Assembly: GCA_031261345.1 (NCBI GenBank)
Contig: JAISKC010000023.1
Location: forward strand, 1 to 39,899
Origin: Eubacteriales Family XIII. Incertae Sedis bacterium
GTDB lineage: Bacteria > Bacillota > Clostridia > Peptostreptococcales > Anaerovoracaceae
Reading direction: 5' to 3'
DNA: 39,899 bases
Position numbers and translations under genes: made by a program. The notes under the pieces were generated by a model. That model searched no databases, had not been told where the DNA came from, and worked only from the letters and a program-made list of their open reading frames with translations. Position 1 is the stretch's first letter; each line of letters starts with the position of its first letter. This document shows positions 9,355 to 18,909 of the stretch, in pieces.

Positions 9355-10251
9355 TTATTTTCCACGAAATAATTTTAGAAATAGGCTATACAACGGCATG
9401 AGTCCGGGGATTTTCTTGAATTTCTCCATATGCTCATAGGCTCTCCTGTACTCCTCAACTTTTGCCTGAAGCAAAAACATATCAAAGTGAATATCAATGA
9501 AAGCTTTTCGCAGCAAAATGGCATATTCATCATAATGCATATGGAAAAAATCCTTATGCCTCAAATATAACTGCCTATAAGTCTCATTCACTTTGTCCTG
9601 ATCTTCTATGAAATTTGTGGTTCGGGATGTTTCCTTCAACCGATAATGGAATAAAGTCTCCGGTATCTGAAGTATTGTTTTCTCGGTTTCCAGTATAGAT
9701 AACCAAAAGTCATAGTCCTCCATACCATTGTGGAAGTCGGTACAAAATCCGCCGACGGCTTCCCAGTCAGATTTCCTGAAAACCGCTGTCACAAAAACGA
9801 TATTGTCTACAATCATTTTCTCAAACGAATAATCCGGTATTGTCCAACTTCGATCTTTGCTTCCAAACGAATCAGCTTTGCAATACACGACTCCTACGCT
9901 ACTGTTTTTCTCCAATACGGACACAGCCTTTTCTATATAGGTCGAATCGATCAGGTCATCTGCATCAAGAGGCAAAATATAGGCTCCGCGGCTCTGCGAT
10001 ATTGCATAATTCCTAGCTTTTGACGGTCCGGAATTTTCGATTCTATATACTGCAATATTGTCCTCGTCAATACTGTCAAGAATGTCTACGGTCTTCTCAT
10101 CGGTTGACCCGTCATCAACGATAATCAACTCGATATTACTGTATTTTTGACGCTTCACCGATTCTATACTCTCTAAGATATAATCGCCATCATTATAACA
10201 AGGCATAACGACAGAAACCAAAGCACCATTCTGATTGTTCGTGTTATTCAT
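9355..10251 (-). CDS. Family 2 glycosyltransferase
   Basis: A 298-residue GT2 enzyme with VSVVMPCYNDGDYI, VDDGSTDEKT and PLDADDLID (DxD). The C-terminus is basic and hydrophobic (LMPLYSLFLKLFRGK), probably a membrane-surface anchor. The ATG at 10251 is chosen because CTGGGAG lies 6 bases upstream; it overlaps the end of the DHHW gene by 8 bases, indicating translational coupling. Substrates are unknown. Confidence 0.9.
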   Translation of the reverse strand: MNNTNNQNGALVSVVMPCYNDGDYILESIESVKRQKYSNIELIIVDDGSTDEKTVDILDSIDEDNIAVYRIENSGPSKARNYAISQSRGAYILPLDADDLIDSTYIEKAVSVLEKNSSVGVVYCKADSFGSKDRSWTIPDYSFEKMIVDNIVFVTAVFRKSDWEAVGGFCTDFHNGMEDYDFWLSILETEKTILQIPETLFHYRLKETSRTTNFIEDQDKVNETYRQLYLRHKDFFHMHYDEYAILLRKAFIDIHFDMFLLQAKVEEYRRAYEHMEKFKKIPGLMPLYSLFLKLFRGK

Positions 10252-11467
10252 CCGATTCTCCCAGCATATTAAATGCAACTAAATTGTCAAAACCCCAAGA
10301 ATAAGTCCGTTCAACGAGTTCATACAATACGACATCCGGACCAAATGCTTCCGACATGGTTTTTATTATACTACTATCGGAAGGCGGTTTGATATAGTAA
10401 ACTTCGGCATAACTTTCAATAAAATAAGGGAGGAAAAACGTATTGATATATGAATCTCCTATTATCAATAATTTTTTTCCGTCGGCAATATTGTCATTTT
10501 CATAATATTGACATATACCGTCATACCCAATATCTGCAAGCTTTTCGTGAGATAACGGAGCATCATCACTCTTGGTATCATTTCCGTAGATACCATAGAC
10601 ATCAACAAGTTTCCCTGCAGCCTTTTTCAATGAATAAGTGTATAGAGTGTCGGGATATCCGGAAAGAATAAAATCACTCCCCGGCAAAGTCTTTTCCGTC
10701 TTCTCCGTCTTTATATTTAAGTCCTCCTCTCCCAAAATCACAAGCCCTTCCTGATATTCGGCAAGCCTATTCATGATTTCCCGATAACCGACAAAAGCAC
10801 CTTTCCAATTCCAGTGTGATGGATCAAATGAAGCGTAATAGAGCATTTCGTCACCCTTTGCTTCTATTAATGGTGCTGTCAGATCAAGTGCATCAATGTT
10901 TGTGTTTTTATTCACGTAGTCACTAATCATAGCAAGTCTCGATATAACGGGTTTCTCAAAAAATGTATTCGGATATAATTCCGGATACACATTTTCCTTA
11001 TCAGGAATAGTGCAGAATAAGAGAGGGATCCCTTGACTTTCAAAATAGTCATTGAATGCGGAGAGATTTTGAATGCTCTTTTCCAATTCGTCCTGACCCA
11101 CGGGTGCATACGGAGGTAAGCTATTGGGTGTATCTTTGCTGCCCGTCGAATAAAAAAGATTTCCGTCCTCACCCTGCAACAAATGAGAATCCGATAGATA
11201 ATGAAACAGTTCGAAAATTGATGCTTGAGTAGCAGTGGCTGAAAACTCTTTAAACCCGATATTGTCATTCAGAAAGCTTTCGGTTCGTTCTCTTGCGCCC
11301 ACACCCCATACATCGTCATCATCCTTGCCGAATATATCGGAAAACTTCATAACAACACGATTTTCTGTCTCCAGTATTTTTTCAGAATTGTGATTCATAA
11401 AAGCTACAGGCAAAAGAATCGCCAGCAAGAATACAGCTATCAATATTATATTCAGTTTCCTTCGCAA
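10244..11467 (-). CDS. DHHW / AlgJ-like O-acetylation partner protein
   Basis: A 407-residue protein with one N-terminal membrane helix (4-24) and an extracellular SGNH-like domain. It should act outside the membrane with the adjacent MBOAT protein to transfer acetyl groups to the polysaccharide. Visible motifs are IIGDSY (Ser339, nucleophile-type GDS) and DPSHWNWKGA (Asp215, His218), as in AlgJ/AlgX/DHHW proteins. It starts with TTG, backed by a perfect AGGAGG 7 bases upstream that overlaps the MBOAT stop codon. Exact acyl group and target sugar are not determinable. Confidence 0.85.
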   Translation of the reverse strand: MRRKLNIILIAVFLLAILLPVAFMNHNSEKILETENRVVMKFSDIFGKDDDDVWGVGARERTESFLNDNIGFKEFSATATQASIFELFHYLSDSHLLQGEDGNLFYSTGSKDTPNSLPPYAPVGQDELEKSIQNLSAFNDYFESQGIPLLFCTIPDKENVYPELYPNTFFEKPVISRLAMISDYVNKNTNIDALDLTAPLIEAKGDEMLYYASFDPSHWNWKGAFVGYREIMNRLAEYQEGLVILGEEDLNIKTEKTEKTLPGSDFILSGYPDTLYTYSLKKAAGKLVDVYGIYGNDTKSDDAPLSHEKLADIGYDGICQYYENDNIADGKKLLIIGDSYINTFFLPYFIESYAEVYYIKPPSDSSIIKTMSEAFGPDVVLYELVERTYSWGFDNLVAFNMLGESDE

Positions 11468-11478
11468 ATCACTTCCTC

Positions 11479-12927
11479 CTAAAACCTGAAATATAAAAAG
11501 GGATTGTAATTTTGGTTCACAATGAACAGTAACGATACACCCAAAATGATTACTATGCCCAAGCCCTGTAATATATACAGTATCACACCAAAATTTTTCG
11601 TTTCCGCCACATCCTGCAGTTTCATCTTCAAAGCAGGATATACAGGAATAGACAGCAACATTGCAACAATGATAACAAATATGAAAAAACCGTTAAGATA
11701 ATACAGTGAAGAAACTTTTGCAGATGCCTGCGATAAGAATCCAAACATATTCTTAATATATACAATTGCATATTCAATACTGTCGCTACGGAACAAAACC
11801 CAACCGACTACAACCACAAGTAATGTATAGATTCGCCCTGTGATCACAACCCAAATATTTTGCGGCACAGATTCTTTTGATTTACCTTTTTTTCTTCGCC
11901 TGATGACATTTTCAATAATGATGAAAAACCCATGCCATAGTCCCCAAATAATGAATGTCCATCCGGCACCATGCCAAAGTCCTGTTGCTAAAAAAACAAT
12001 CAAGAGATTGAAATAGACGTTGCCACTTCGGCTTCCACCAAGTGGAATATATAGATAATCCCTAAAGAATGACGACAAAGAAATATGCCATCTTCGCCAA
12101 AATTCCCGAATGGATTTCGAAACATACGGATAGTCGAAATTTTCACGAAATTTGAAACCGAACATTCGGCCAAGACCGATTGCCATATCGCTGTAGCCGG
12201 AAAAATCAAAATATATCTGAAGCGTATAACAAATAGCGCCCACCCATGCCGTGGCAATCGTATGAGTATCAGCGGAAGCGTTGAAAATGCTATCGGATAT
12301 TAAAGCGACATTGTTTGCTATAAGAACCTTCTTCCCCAATCCGAAAACAAATCGCTTGATTCCATAGGAAAAGTCTTCAATCGATTCTTGCCTTGAGTCA
12401 ATTTGCTCAGCGATGTCATTGTATCGGATGATGGGTCCCGCAATGAGCGGGGGAAACAGTGCAATATAAAGGGCTATCTTCAAGGGATTTCTTTGAACCT
12501 TTGCATTACCTCTATACAAATCAATAATGTAGGTCATACCTTGAAAAGTGAAAAACGAAATACCTATCGGCAGAGCTATGGACTTTATAGCAAATGTCGT
12601 TCGAATCGTTGCATTCATGGTTTCAATAACGAAATCATAATACTTAAAATATCCAAGAAGTGCCAGATTTGCCGTTATCCCCAGTGCTAAAACTATCTTC
12701 CTGTACAAATCCTCTTTATCTCTTATCCTGTGAACTGCCAATCCAAACAAATAATTGATGGATATTGATGCAATCATAATGACAAGAAGCTTACCCTCGC
12801 CCCAGAAATAAAAAAACAGGCTCACCAAAAGCAAAACCAAATTCTTTAGTTTGCGAGGTGCAAGAAAATATAATGCCAAAGTTACGGGAAGAAAAGCAAA
12901 TAGGAATACGACTGAGCTAAAAACCAT
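11479..12927 (-). CDS. MBOAT-family O-acyltransferase (AlgI/DltB-like)
   Basis: A 482-residue polytopic membrane protein with about ten helices that would pass an acetyl group from cytoplasmic acetyl-CoA across the membrane. The hallmark conserved block EFWRRWHISLSSFFRDYLYI (276-295) precedes His319 (LWHGAGWT) and His332 (LWHGFF), the MBOAT active-site region. With the DHHW/AlgJ-like protein directly downstream this is AlgI-type O-acetylation of a polysaccharide rather than DltB-type D-alanylation, since no dltA/C genes are present. It begins 3 bases after the DPM1-like gene ends. Confidence 0.93.
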   Translation of the reverse strand: MVFSSVVFLFAFLPVTLALYFLAPRKLKNLVLLLVSLFFYFWGEGKLLVIMIASISINYLFGLAVHRIRDKEDLYRKIVLALGITANLALLGYFKYYDFVIETMNATIRTTFAIKSIALPIGISFFTFQGMTYIIDLYRGNAKVQRNPLKIALYIALFPPLIAGPIIRYNDIAEQIDSRQESIEDFSYGIKRFVFGLGKKVLIANNVALISDSIFNASADTHTIATAWVGAICYTLQIYFDFSGYSDMAIGLGRMFGFKFRENFDYPYVSKSIREFWRRWHISLSSFFRDYLYIPLGGSRSGNVYFNLLIVFLATGLWHGAGWTFIIWGLWHGFFIIIENVIRRRKKGKSKESVPQNIWVVITGRIYTLLVVVVGWVLFRSDSIEYAIVYIKNMFGFLSQASAKVSSLYYLNGFFIFVIIVAMLLSIPVYPALKMKLQDVAETKNFGVILYILQGLGIVIILGVSLLFIVNQNYNPFLYFRF

Positions 12928-12930
12928 ATA

Positions 12931-13872
12931 TTATCTTGTCCTCTGGGCATCGATTGACAGCAGAATATTCAGCTGCGTCTCTAAGTTTTGTCTTGCCCTC
13001 TTCGCACTGGTGTCCAGTATCAGTCCGCAACAGAATGATTGGAGGGCGGACAGAAGAAGGAATACCGCTACAACTAGTTTCGGCACGCTTAGTATCACTT
13101 TGAGTTTCGCAAAGGTGACGAAGGCCGGAATCAGAAAGACCAATGCCAAAGCGAATAGCACGGCTGCTATCAGGCCAAAGAACAACAGAGGTCTGTAGTC
13201 CTTGAACATATTGAATATCTTGAGAAGAACCTTTGAGCCGTCCCTGTATGTGTTGAGCTTTGATTCGTTGCCCTCCGGCCTTTCAGTGAAGAAAACAGGC
13301 TCGGATTTGATCCTGAATCTATTGTCTAGCGCGTGAATCGTCATCTCGGTCTCGAGCTCAAATCCCGGTGAGAGCACGGGGAAGGTCTTGACGAAACCTT
13401 TGCTGAGCACGCGAAATCCTGACATGATATCCGGCACATTTCCTTTGAAGATGAAGTTGACGAGATTTTTCACCAATTTGTTGCCAAGGCCATGAAACGC
13501 CCTCTTGTTTTCACTGGAATAATTGGCAGAAAGCCTATCTCCGATAATCATGTCGTATTGACCACTCAAAATGTCATCTATCATCGGCGGTGCAATTTCC
13601 GCCGGAAAGGCATCGTCCGCATCTGTGAGCACATAGCAATCTGCCGAGACATCGCGGAACATTGCCCGCACAACGTTACCCTTGCCCTGCCTTCTCTCGT
13701 ATCCGACAATGGCACCGGCTTTTCTTGCTATTTCATCGCTTCCGTCCGTGGAATTGTTGTCATAGACATAAATCTCGGCATTCGGAAGTGCCGATTTGTA
13801 GTTTTTCACCACGATTTCTATCGTAGATGCCTCATTGTAACAGGGAATGAGTACCGCAACTTTCTTCGTCAT
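12931..13872 (-). CDS. DPM1-like family 2 glycosyltransferase with C-terminal membrane helices
   Basis: About 313 residues. The N-terminal GT2 domain (KKVAVLIPCYNEASTIE, YDNNSTDGSD, TDADDAFP, IGDRLS, SGFRVLSK) is of the polyprenyl-phosphate hexosyl/mannosyltransferase type. Two hydrophobic stretches after about residue 225 form a membrane anchor. Such enzymes load a sugar onto undecaprenyl phosphate for use on the outer face of the membrane, which would suit a GT-C enzyme such as the DUF2142 protein of this operon. The ATG at 13872 follows AAGGAAAG. An in-frame GTG at 13908 is a possible earlier start. Confidence 0.88.
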   Translation of the reverse strand: MTKKVAVLIPCYNEASTIEIVVKNYKSALPNAEIYVYDNNSTDGSDEIARKAGAIVGYERRQGKGNVVRAMFRDVSADCYVLTDADDAFPAEIAPPMIDDILSGQYDMIIGDRLSANYSSENKRAFHGLGNKLVKNLVNFIFKGNVPDIMSGFRVLSKGFVKTFPVLSPGFELETEMTIHALDNRFRIKSEPVFFTERPEGNESKLNTYRDGSKVLLKIFNMFKDYRPLLFFGLIAAVLFALALVFLIPAFVTFAKLKVILSVPKLVVAVFLLLSALQSFCCGLILDTSAKRARQNLETQLNILLSIDAQRTR

Positions 13873-13914
13873 GACTTTGTCTTTCCTTTCATCATTAAAT
13901 GTGTACACTTGCCC

Positions 13915-14919
13915 TTATGAGACCTTCCCAATGCAGTAAAACCGTGCAAATACTTTTAACAACCTGAGCTTATAAAACACCAAAAATCCCAATAATGCCA
14001 AATATGGAAACCACTTTTCACCTTTTGGTTTGAGAAGAAAATTTCTGTTTTTCAAAAACTTTGGATAGCATCGCTCAACTTCGGGAAATATACTTTTGAA
14101 ACTATCCATGAACTCTCTGTATGTAGAATTTCTTCCGCTCCACAGAAAGTAAAAAATTGCTGCCCGAACTATGAACCATTCATATAGTGGATTTTCGAAT
14201 TTGCCGGCCCGATCAATCTCATAAAGTTCCCTGAAAAGGAAAATGATTGAGTCGGAGGTACTCTTTGTCAGCCTCTTCTGGGTTGTGTTGGAAACGCTTT
14301 TTTCGTTGTAATACCAATTGTAACCGGTGTTCTGAATACACTTTATCTTGTCTGTGCTTGCAAGAATTTTGACACAAAATACTGCGTCTTCACCAACACT
14401 ATTATCAAAGAATAAGGCTCCACTTTCCCTTAATGCTTCTGTATTTATGATTCTTGCCCACGGTGCTGTGAGGAGAAATCTGGCGGGTCTGGTGTTTTCG
14501 AAACAAACTTTCTTTATGATCTTGCCGGCACTGTTCGGCCTTTTATATCCGCCCATCACCATATCTAATCCCGTCTTGTCAATCTCCGAAAAATAAGTTT
14601 GGCAATAGTCTTTATCTATGAAATCATCTTGATCTATGAACATGACATATTTTCCGTGAACCAAAGATATGGCTTCGTTTCTGGTTTTCGCCACACCGAT
14701 ATTCTCATGTAGATATCCAAATACAACCGAAGGGAATTTTTTCACGTATTCCGATATTATCCGATTGGAGCCATCGGAAGATCCATCGTTGAAAAGAGCT
14801 ATCTCAAGGTGCTCATAACCGATGCTCTGTTGGAGTACACTATCGATGCAACGGGACAAATACTTTTCTCCGTTATATACAGGAATTATTATTGATATTA
14901 ATGGGGTTTGTTCCGTCAT
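13915..14919 (-). CDS. Family 2 glycosyltransferase
   Basis: A 334-residue GT2 with ISIIIPVYNGEKYLSRC, FNDGSSDGS and FIDQDDFID as the metal-binding motif. The C-terminal region is hydrophobic and basic (YLALLGFLVFYKLRLLKVF), likely membrane-attached. GGAGG lies 7 bases upstream of the ATG. It is placed between the Wzx-like flippase and the DPM1-like gene. The linkage it makes is unknown. Confidence 0.9.
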   Translation of the reverse strand: MTEQTPLISIIIPVYNGEKYLSRCIDSVLQQSIGYEHLEIALFNDGSSDGSNRIISEYVKKFPSVVFGYLHENIGVAKTRNEAISLVHGKYVMFIDQDDFIDKDYCQTYFSEIDKTGLDMVMGGYKRPNSAGKIIKKVCFENTRPARFLLTAPWARIINTEALRESGALFFDNSVGEDAVFCVKILASTDKIKCIQNTGYNWYYNEKSVSNTTQKRLTKSTSDSIIFLFRELYEIDRAGKFENPLYEWFIVRAAIFYFLWSGRNSTYREFMDSFKSIFPEVERCYPKFLKNRNFLLKPKGEKWFPYLALLGFLVFYKLRLLKVFARFYCIGKVS

Positions 14920-14951
14920 CGTCTATCCTCCGACCCATAGTATAGCATATA

Positions 14952-16202
14952 TCAATCTTTCCTCTCCACACTTCCAGCCTTGTTTTTGCGCAAAATCAAG
15001 CGATACGCAACAGCATATGAAATGCACTGAAGTGTGTTTGCAATAAGGTAAGAAATAACGCCTCCCATTACGACGAGTGAATTTACAAACATCACACTTA
15101 AAATAGTAATTATGATCACTGTTGTGACATATAAGACGACTTGAACAGGAAATTTCCTCATGATAACAAGTGCGCTAGAAAATATCATAATGATTACATT
15201 TGCAACACCGCCAAGGACGATTAGAGCGATATCCCATTTGTAGGGGTAAAGGTCAACTCCATATATCAGGGTGAGAATCGGAGCACCCAGAAAGTATGCC
15301 GCAACAGTTCCGAAAACACCGACTGCAAGTGCTACGGAAATAAGCCTGAAAATGACGCGATTGAACGTGGTATAGTCGCCTTTCGCGAGCATTTCCGACA
15401 GAGTGACGACCCGAGGCTGAAGTATGAACATCCCGAACAGTGCGACGGCGGTTGCGGGCATCACCACTATTCCGAAATATCCCTGTGCATCCTCATGAAA
15501 GACATCTATAAAATACCTTGGAACATTGATGATTAGGTTGCTTAAGAATGCGAGCAAAAATACCGAAAACATGCTTTTCATCAACATTAGCAAGCCTCTG
15601 ATATCGGTATGGCTTGTGTCCTTTGGTCCCAGTCCTCGCATCTTTCGAACGTCATAAATCAGAATAATAATCAGATTGACTGCAACCAAACCGATCGATG
15701 CAAAAAGAATGTTTTTCGTAGCTACATCTATTGCCAAAAATAAGGCGAATCCAATTGCCCCCTTGAGTGTCATTGAGTACCCTGCTATGTATAATCTACC
15801 GCATTTTTGAATTACTCCATAGATTGCATCACATATTGCTTCACAGATTTTGAAGGCAACGAGTGCAATTAGAAGAGAGGCTTTTTCTATTGAATATGAG
15901 TTTGCAAGCACAAATGCGATTGCGACCAAAAACATGACCGCCGATGTGACAAATTTGAGACGGATATAACTCTTAGGTGGATACTCATTTTCCGCATCGG
16001 AAACTTGATAGATTCTCCCACCGTAATATCCTATCGTATAGAACACAACGGAATAGGAAAAACAAAACGAAAAGACGCCGGCATCAAGTATCCCATTCAC
16101 TCTCGTTACAACAATGAGCAGAAGTAGCGAAATGAAAGAATTGACGGTAGTTCCAACCGTATTCCAGATATAATCCTTACGGAGATTTTGCGTTTGTCTC
16201 AT
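14952..16202 (-). CDS. Wzx-like polysaccharide flippase (MOP/MVF superfamily)
   Basis: A 416-residue membrane protein with about 12 hydrophobic segments. The start (LRKDYIWNTVGTTVNSFISLLLLIVVTR) has the typical Wzx/RfbX form. It should flip undecaprenyl-linked repeat units to the outer face. The ATG is separated by 3 bases from the previous stop; the only usable ribosome binding site is GAGG 8 bases upstream, because AGGAG abuts the ATG. No clear Wzy polymerase is seen beside it. Confidence 0.85.
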   Translation of the reverse strand: MRQTQNLRKDYIWNTVGTTVNSFISLLLLIVVTRVNGILDAGVFSFCFSYSVVFYTIGYYGGRIYQVSDAENEYPPKSYIRLKFVTSAVMFLVAIAFVLANSYSIEKASLLIALVAFKICEAICDAIYGVIQKCGRLYIAGYSMTLKGAIGFALFLAIDVATKNILFASIGLVAVNLIIILIYDVRKMRGLGPKDTSHTDIRGLLMLMKSMFSVFLLAFLSNLIINVPRYFIDVFHEDAQGYFGIVVMPATAVALFGMFILQPRVVTLSEMLAKGDYTTFNRVIFRLISVALAVGVFGTVAAYFLGAPILTLIYGVDLYPYKWDIALIVLGGVANVIIMIFSSALVIMRKFPVQVVLYVTTVIIITILSVMFVNSLVVMGGVISYLIANTLQCISYAVAYRLILRKNKAGSVERKD

Positions 16203-16205
16203 CTC

Positions 16206-17003
16206 CTATGCCTCGTTGCTATCCATGGATTTGGAGTAGAACTTCATTACCAGATTTGCAATCGGTGCGGGCCAATACCTCTGAAGTATCGACAAATCTT
16301 CCCTATATCTCGCCCCATTTTGTATATTCTCGGTCGTTTCCGATCCCTCATGAATTCGGTGCCCCATGAGCGGTTCCGGAACATAAAGAAAATCACCTTT
16401 TTCTCTCGCAAACCTAGACAGTGCTTCCCAATCCATACTGTTGCGATATTCCGAGTCAAACTTGAAATCATGAAAACGCTTTTTGTTGAAAGTGATTGCC
16501 GGACAACAAATCGGATCACCGATTGATAGCACCCTGTTTCGAACGAAACGACTTCTTGGAAACAGTTTTATAGGCCTGTTCATATGCCGCTTTATCACCA
16601 ACAAACTATTTTCTATCTCCCTTTTTTCTCCCCGTATCTCAAAGTAATCCGTGTATGCCAACACCGGATTGGTGGATCTGGCAAGCAACTCCAAAACCCT
16701 CTCGGCATACGTGGGCTCATATATATCATCTTGATGTGCCAATGTGACATAATCGGTCTCGGCAAGTGCATATGCTGCATCCCAGTCACCCACGATACCG
16801 CCGGTGCCGTTTTCATTGATAGAAACTTCTATACCATAACGCTCTGCCTTTTGGACAAGCAAATCTGTAGGCGTTGACGTGGACACAACAACCCTACTTT
16901 GAACGGTTTGCCGCTTAAGGCTGTCAAACAGATCTTCAATATACACACTGTCCCTGTATGCACAAACGGCGAAGGTGTGATTAATTTTCGCACTTTCAAC
17001 CAT
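16206..17003 (-). CDS. Family 2-like glycosyltransferase
   Basis: A 265-residue GT-A transferase: HTFAVCAYRDSVYIEDLFDSL, NENGTGGIVGDWDAAY and LAHQDDIYEP (DxD-like), then MDWEALSRFAREKG in the acceptor region. The ATG at 17003 is preceded by AGGAA and lies one base after the upstream TGA; an earlier in-frame TTG has no support. It is in the operon between the RgpF-like protein and the flippase. Confidence 0.85.
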   Translation of the reverse strand: MVESAKINHTFAVCAYRDSVYIEDLFDSLKRQTVQSRVVVSTSTPTDLLVQKAERYGIEVSINENGTGGIVGDWDAAYALAETDYVTLAHQDDIYEPTYAERVLELLARSTNPVLAYTDYFEIRGEKREIENSLLVIKRHMNRPIKLFPRSRFVRNRVLSIGDPICCPAITFNKKRFHDFKFDSEYRNSMDWEALSRFAREKGDFLYVPEPLMGHRIHEGSETTENIQNGARYREDLSILQRYWPAPIANLVMKFYSKSMDSNEA

Positions 17004-17004
17004 T

Positions 17005-18909
17005 TCAGTTCCTATCAACCTTCCCTGCAAACGGATGGCTTCGGTTTGGGCCGACCGCTATTCTCTTGATACCGCGTGCGAAAATGTATATCGGATCCGG
17101 CAGAGGTTTCAACCCCCGCTTGATTTTCTCCTTTACCCTACGAGTAGACATTGCAAATCTCATGTGCTTTTTCAGTATCCATATGAGGTGCTTGTAGGTA
17201 TAGAAGGAAAAGTCCATATCAACGAAAACCGAGTTTATTTCGCGAAGGTAATGCCTGAGGTCAGTGTATTCGAGTGATGCGTAGCCGTCCGTCATCACGA
17301 ATGCGGGATAATAGCCTGCGTCTTGGGAGACGTATGGATAGATCCTCTCGATTGCGTGAAGAAACGTCCCGTCTATATCCAGCGGTTCTTCGGGAAAATC
17401 GTCGTAGTCCCATCCTTGCTGGAATAATTTGCTCAGTGCAGCGCCCCTGAACCAAAACGCCCCGCCAAATGGGCAAATCGGAGCCTTTTTTTTGTCAAAT
17501 GGGACTTTGAGGCCCAGTTTTGCGGCCAAGGCTACGGTATTGCTGTAATTTTCTGTCCATTCTCCGCCCGCAAGAGGAAACCAGATGGAATGATGGGGGG
17601 GAGGAGGAACCAAAAGGCCGAGTCTTGGATTTGCCTCGAATGTCGATAGAACATTTTCCACGAATTCCTTAGACGGAAGTAAATTTTCGTTAATTTTGTA
17701 AGCCCAACTCGCTGCCAAATCAAGCCCTGACTGTGCACTCTTCTTCTCTTTCCAGAAGCACAATATTTCATATCTGTCTATGATGTCAGCCATGCCAACC
17801 AAAAGAGCACTCTCGCTGCGCCCCCTGTTTTCTACAAGGCGAACCTCGATTTCATTTGCAATTTCTTCAAACAGAACCGCGATTTTTTCTGCCTTATCCT
17901 GCGTATTTGTTGTGATATATAAATCAGCATCATCGGGCATCGACTTTGCGTAATGCAAGGCCTCTTCAAACATATCCGGAAAGTAAAGGTGCATGATGAG
18001 CGCAGTCTTTGAGCGCTTTTGTGCCGGACGGCTCAACGTCAATTTCTCAGGAAGAATGTAGGTGAGCGACAGAGCTTTCACAATATCGTATTGATGGAAT
18101 ATGCGAATAATTCTTTGCAAAATCAAATCTTCATCATAATCGGTAGACGTTTTTATGTAATCAAAGGCCAGAGGCACCTGTTCTCCAGCGTTGATTTCAA
18201 GAGTATCGGTGTTGAACAGCTTGCACTTCACAAAGGGCGATTTCGCGTCTCTGAGCAGCAAGAGCGGTCTGAGTAATGTTGGATTTGGATACTCAGGATC
18301 AACTTCAAGATTGTTTATGTAGACATCCCAAGTGAAGCCCCTGTCCTCGAGGTATTTTGTGAAATAGGCTTCATGACGCCCTACCGCGTCTTCCCATGTC
18401 TTTATCTCCGGCAGACCTTCCCAATAGGCTTTCAGTATGTCTGAGTCGAGTAGCCTACCGCGCATTACTAAGAAATATGTTTGAATATGTGCGGGGATAT
18501 ATCCATATGGATTGACTCTTGTGAAATCATCGTGATGCTCATCGTGCCTCGTTATGCCCCAGAAATCGGCTTCCCTGTTTGACATCTCCTCGAACATATC
18601 GCCAAGCGGATAGACAGGGCCAAATACGGTATCGTTTGCAAGTATCACCTCATCATACGATGGGATTTCATCCCACCCTATTTGCTGAAGCCCAAATTTG
18701 TATGCAGCCGCGTCAAAGCCTACGTTCTCACGGACGTACACTTCATTTGTATAGTCAGCAAACAGTGCTTTTGCCTCATCCGTCGGCTCGCAGTTGCTTA
18801 CAATCAAAAGTCTGCTTACGTGTGCGCCCAGAGACGAAAGGTATGGCCGAAGATACTCATCAGCAATCCCATCTTTGTCATAAAAAACGAATACACAAGC
18901 TCTTTTCAT
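17005..18909 (-). CDS. RgpF-like rhamnan synthesis protein
   Basis: A 634-residue protein of the rhamnan synthesis F family (PF05045-type), known from streptococcal rhamnose-glucose polysaccharide loci. The first part has ACVFVFYDKDGIADEYL, NVGFDAAAYKFG and ILANDTVFGP. The second half contains FWKEKKSAQSG and PICPFGGAFWFRG, so there may be two transferase-like domains. The ATG at 18909 overlaps the stop of the DUF2142 gene in an ATGA, and GGGAG lies upstream. Together with rmlC and rmlD it implies a rhamnose-containing polymer. Confidence 0.87.
   Translation of the reverse strand: MKRACVFVFYDKDGIADEYLRPYLSSLGAHVSRLLIVSNCEPTDEAKALFADYTNEVYVRENVGFDAAAYKFGLQQIGWDEIPSYDEVILANDTVFGPVYPLGDMFEEMSNREADFWGITRHDEHHDDFTRVNPYGYIPAHIQTYFLVMRGRLLDSDILKAYWEGLPEIKTWEDAVGRHEAYFTKYLEDRGFTWDVYINNLEVDPEYPNPTLLRPLLLLRDAKSPFVKCKLFNTDTLEINAGEQVPLAFDYIKTSTDYDEDLILQRIIRIFHQYDIVKALSLTYILPEKLTLSRPAQKRSKTALIMHLYFPDMFEEALHYAKSMPDDADLYITTNTQDKAEKIAVLFEEIANEIEVRLVENRGRSESALLVGMADIIDRYEILCFWKEKKSAQSGLDLAASWAYKINENLLPSKEFVENVLSTFEANPRLGLLVPPPPHHSIWFPLAGGEWTENYSNTVALAAKLGLKVPFDKKKAPICPFGGAFWFRGAALSKLFQQGWDYDDFPEEPLDIDGTFLHAIERIYPYVSQDAGYYPAFVMTDGYASLEYTDLRHYLREINSVFVDMDFSFYTYKHLIWILKKHMRFAMSTRRVKEKIKRGLKPLPDPIYIFARGIKRIAVGPNRSHPFAGKVDRN

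Noticed and set aside
13873-13908. GTG start at 13908 for the DPM1-like gene
   Set aside because: The ATG at 13872 is directly before the conserved KKVAVLIPCYN strand and has AAGGAAAG upstream; the GTG remains possible.
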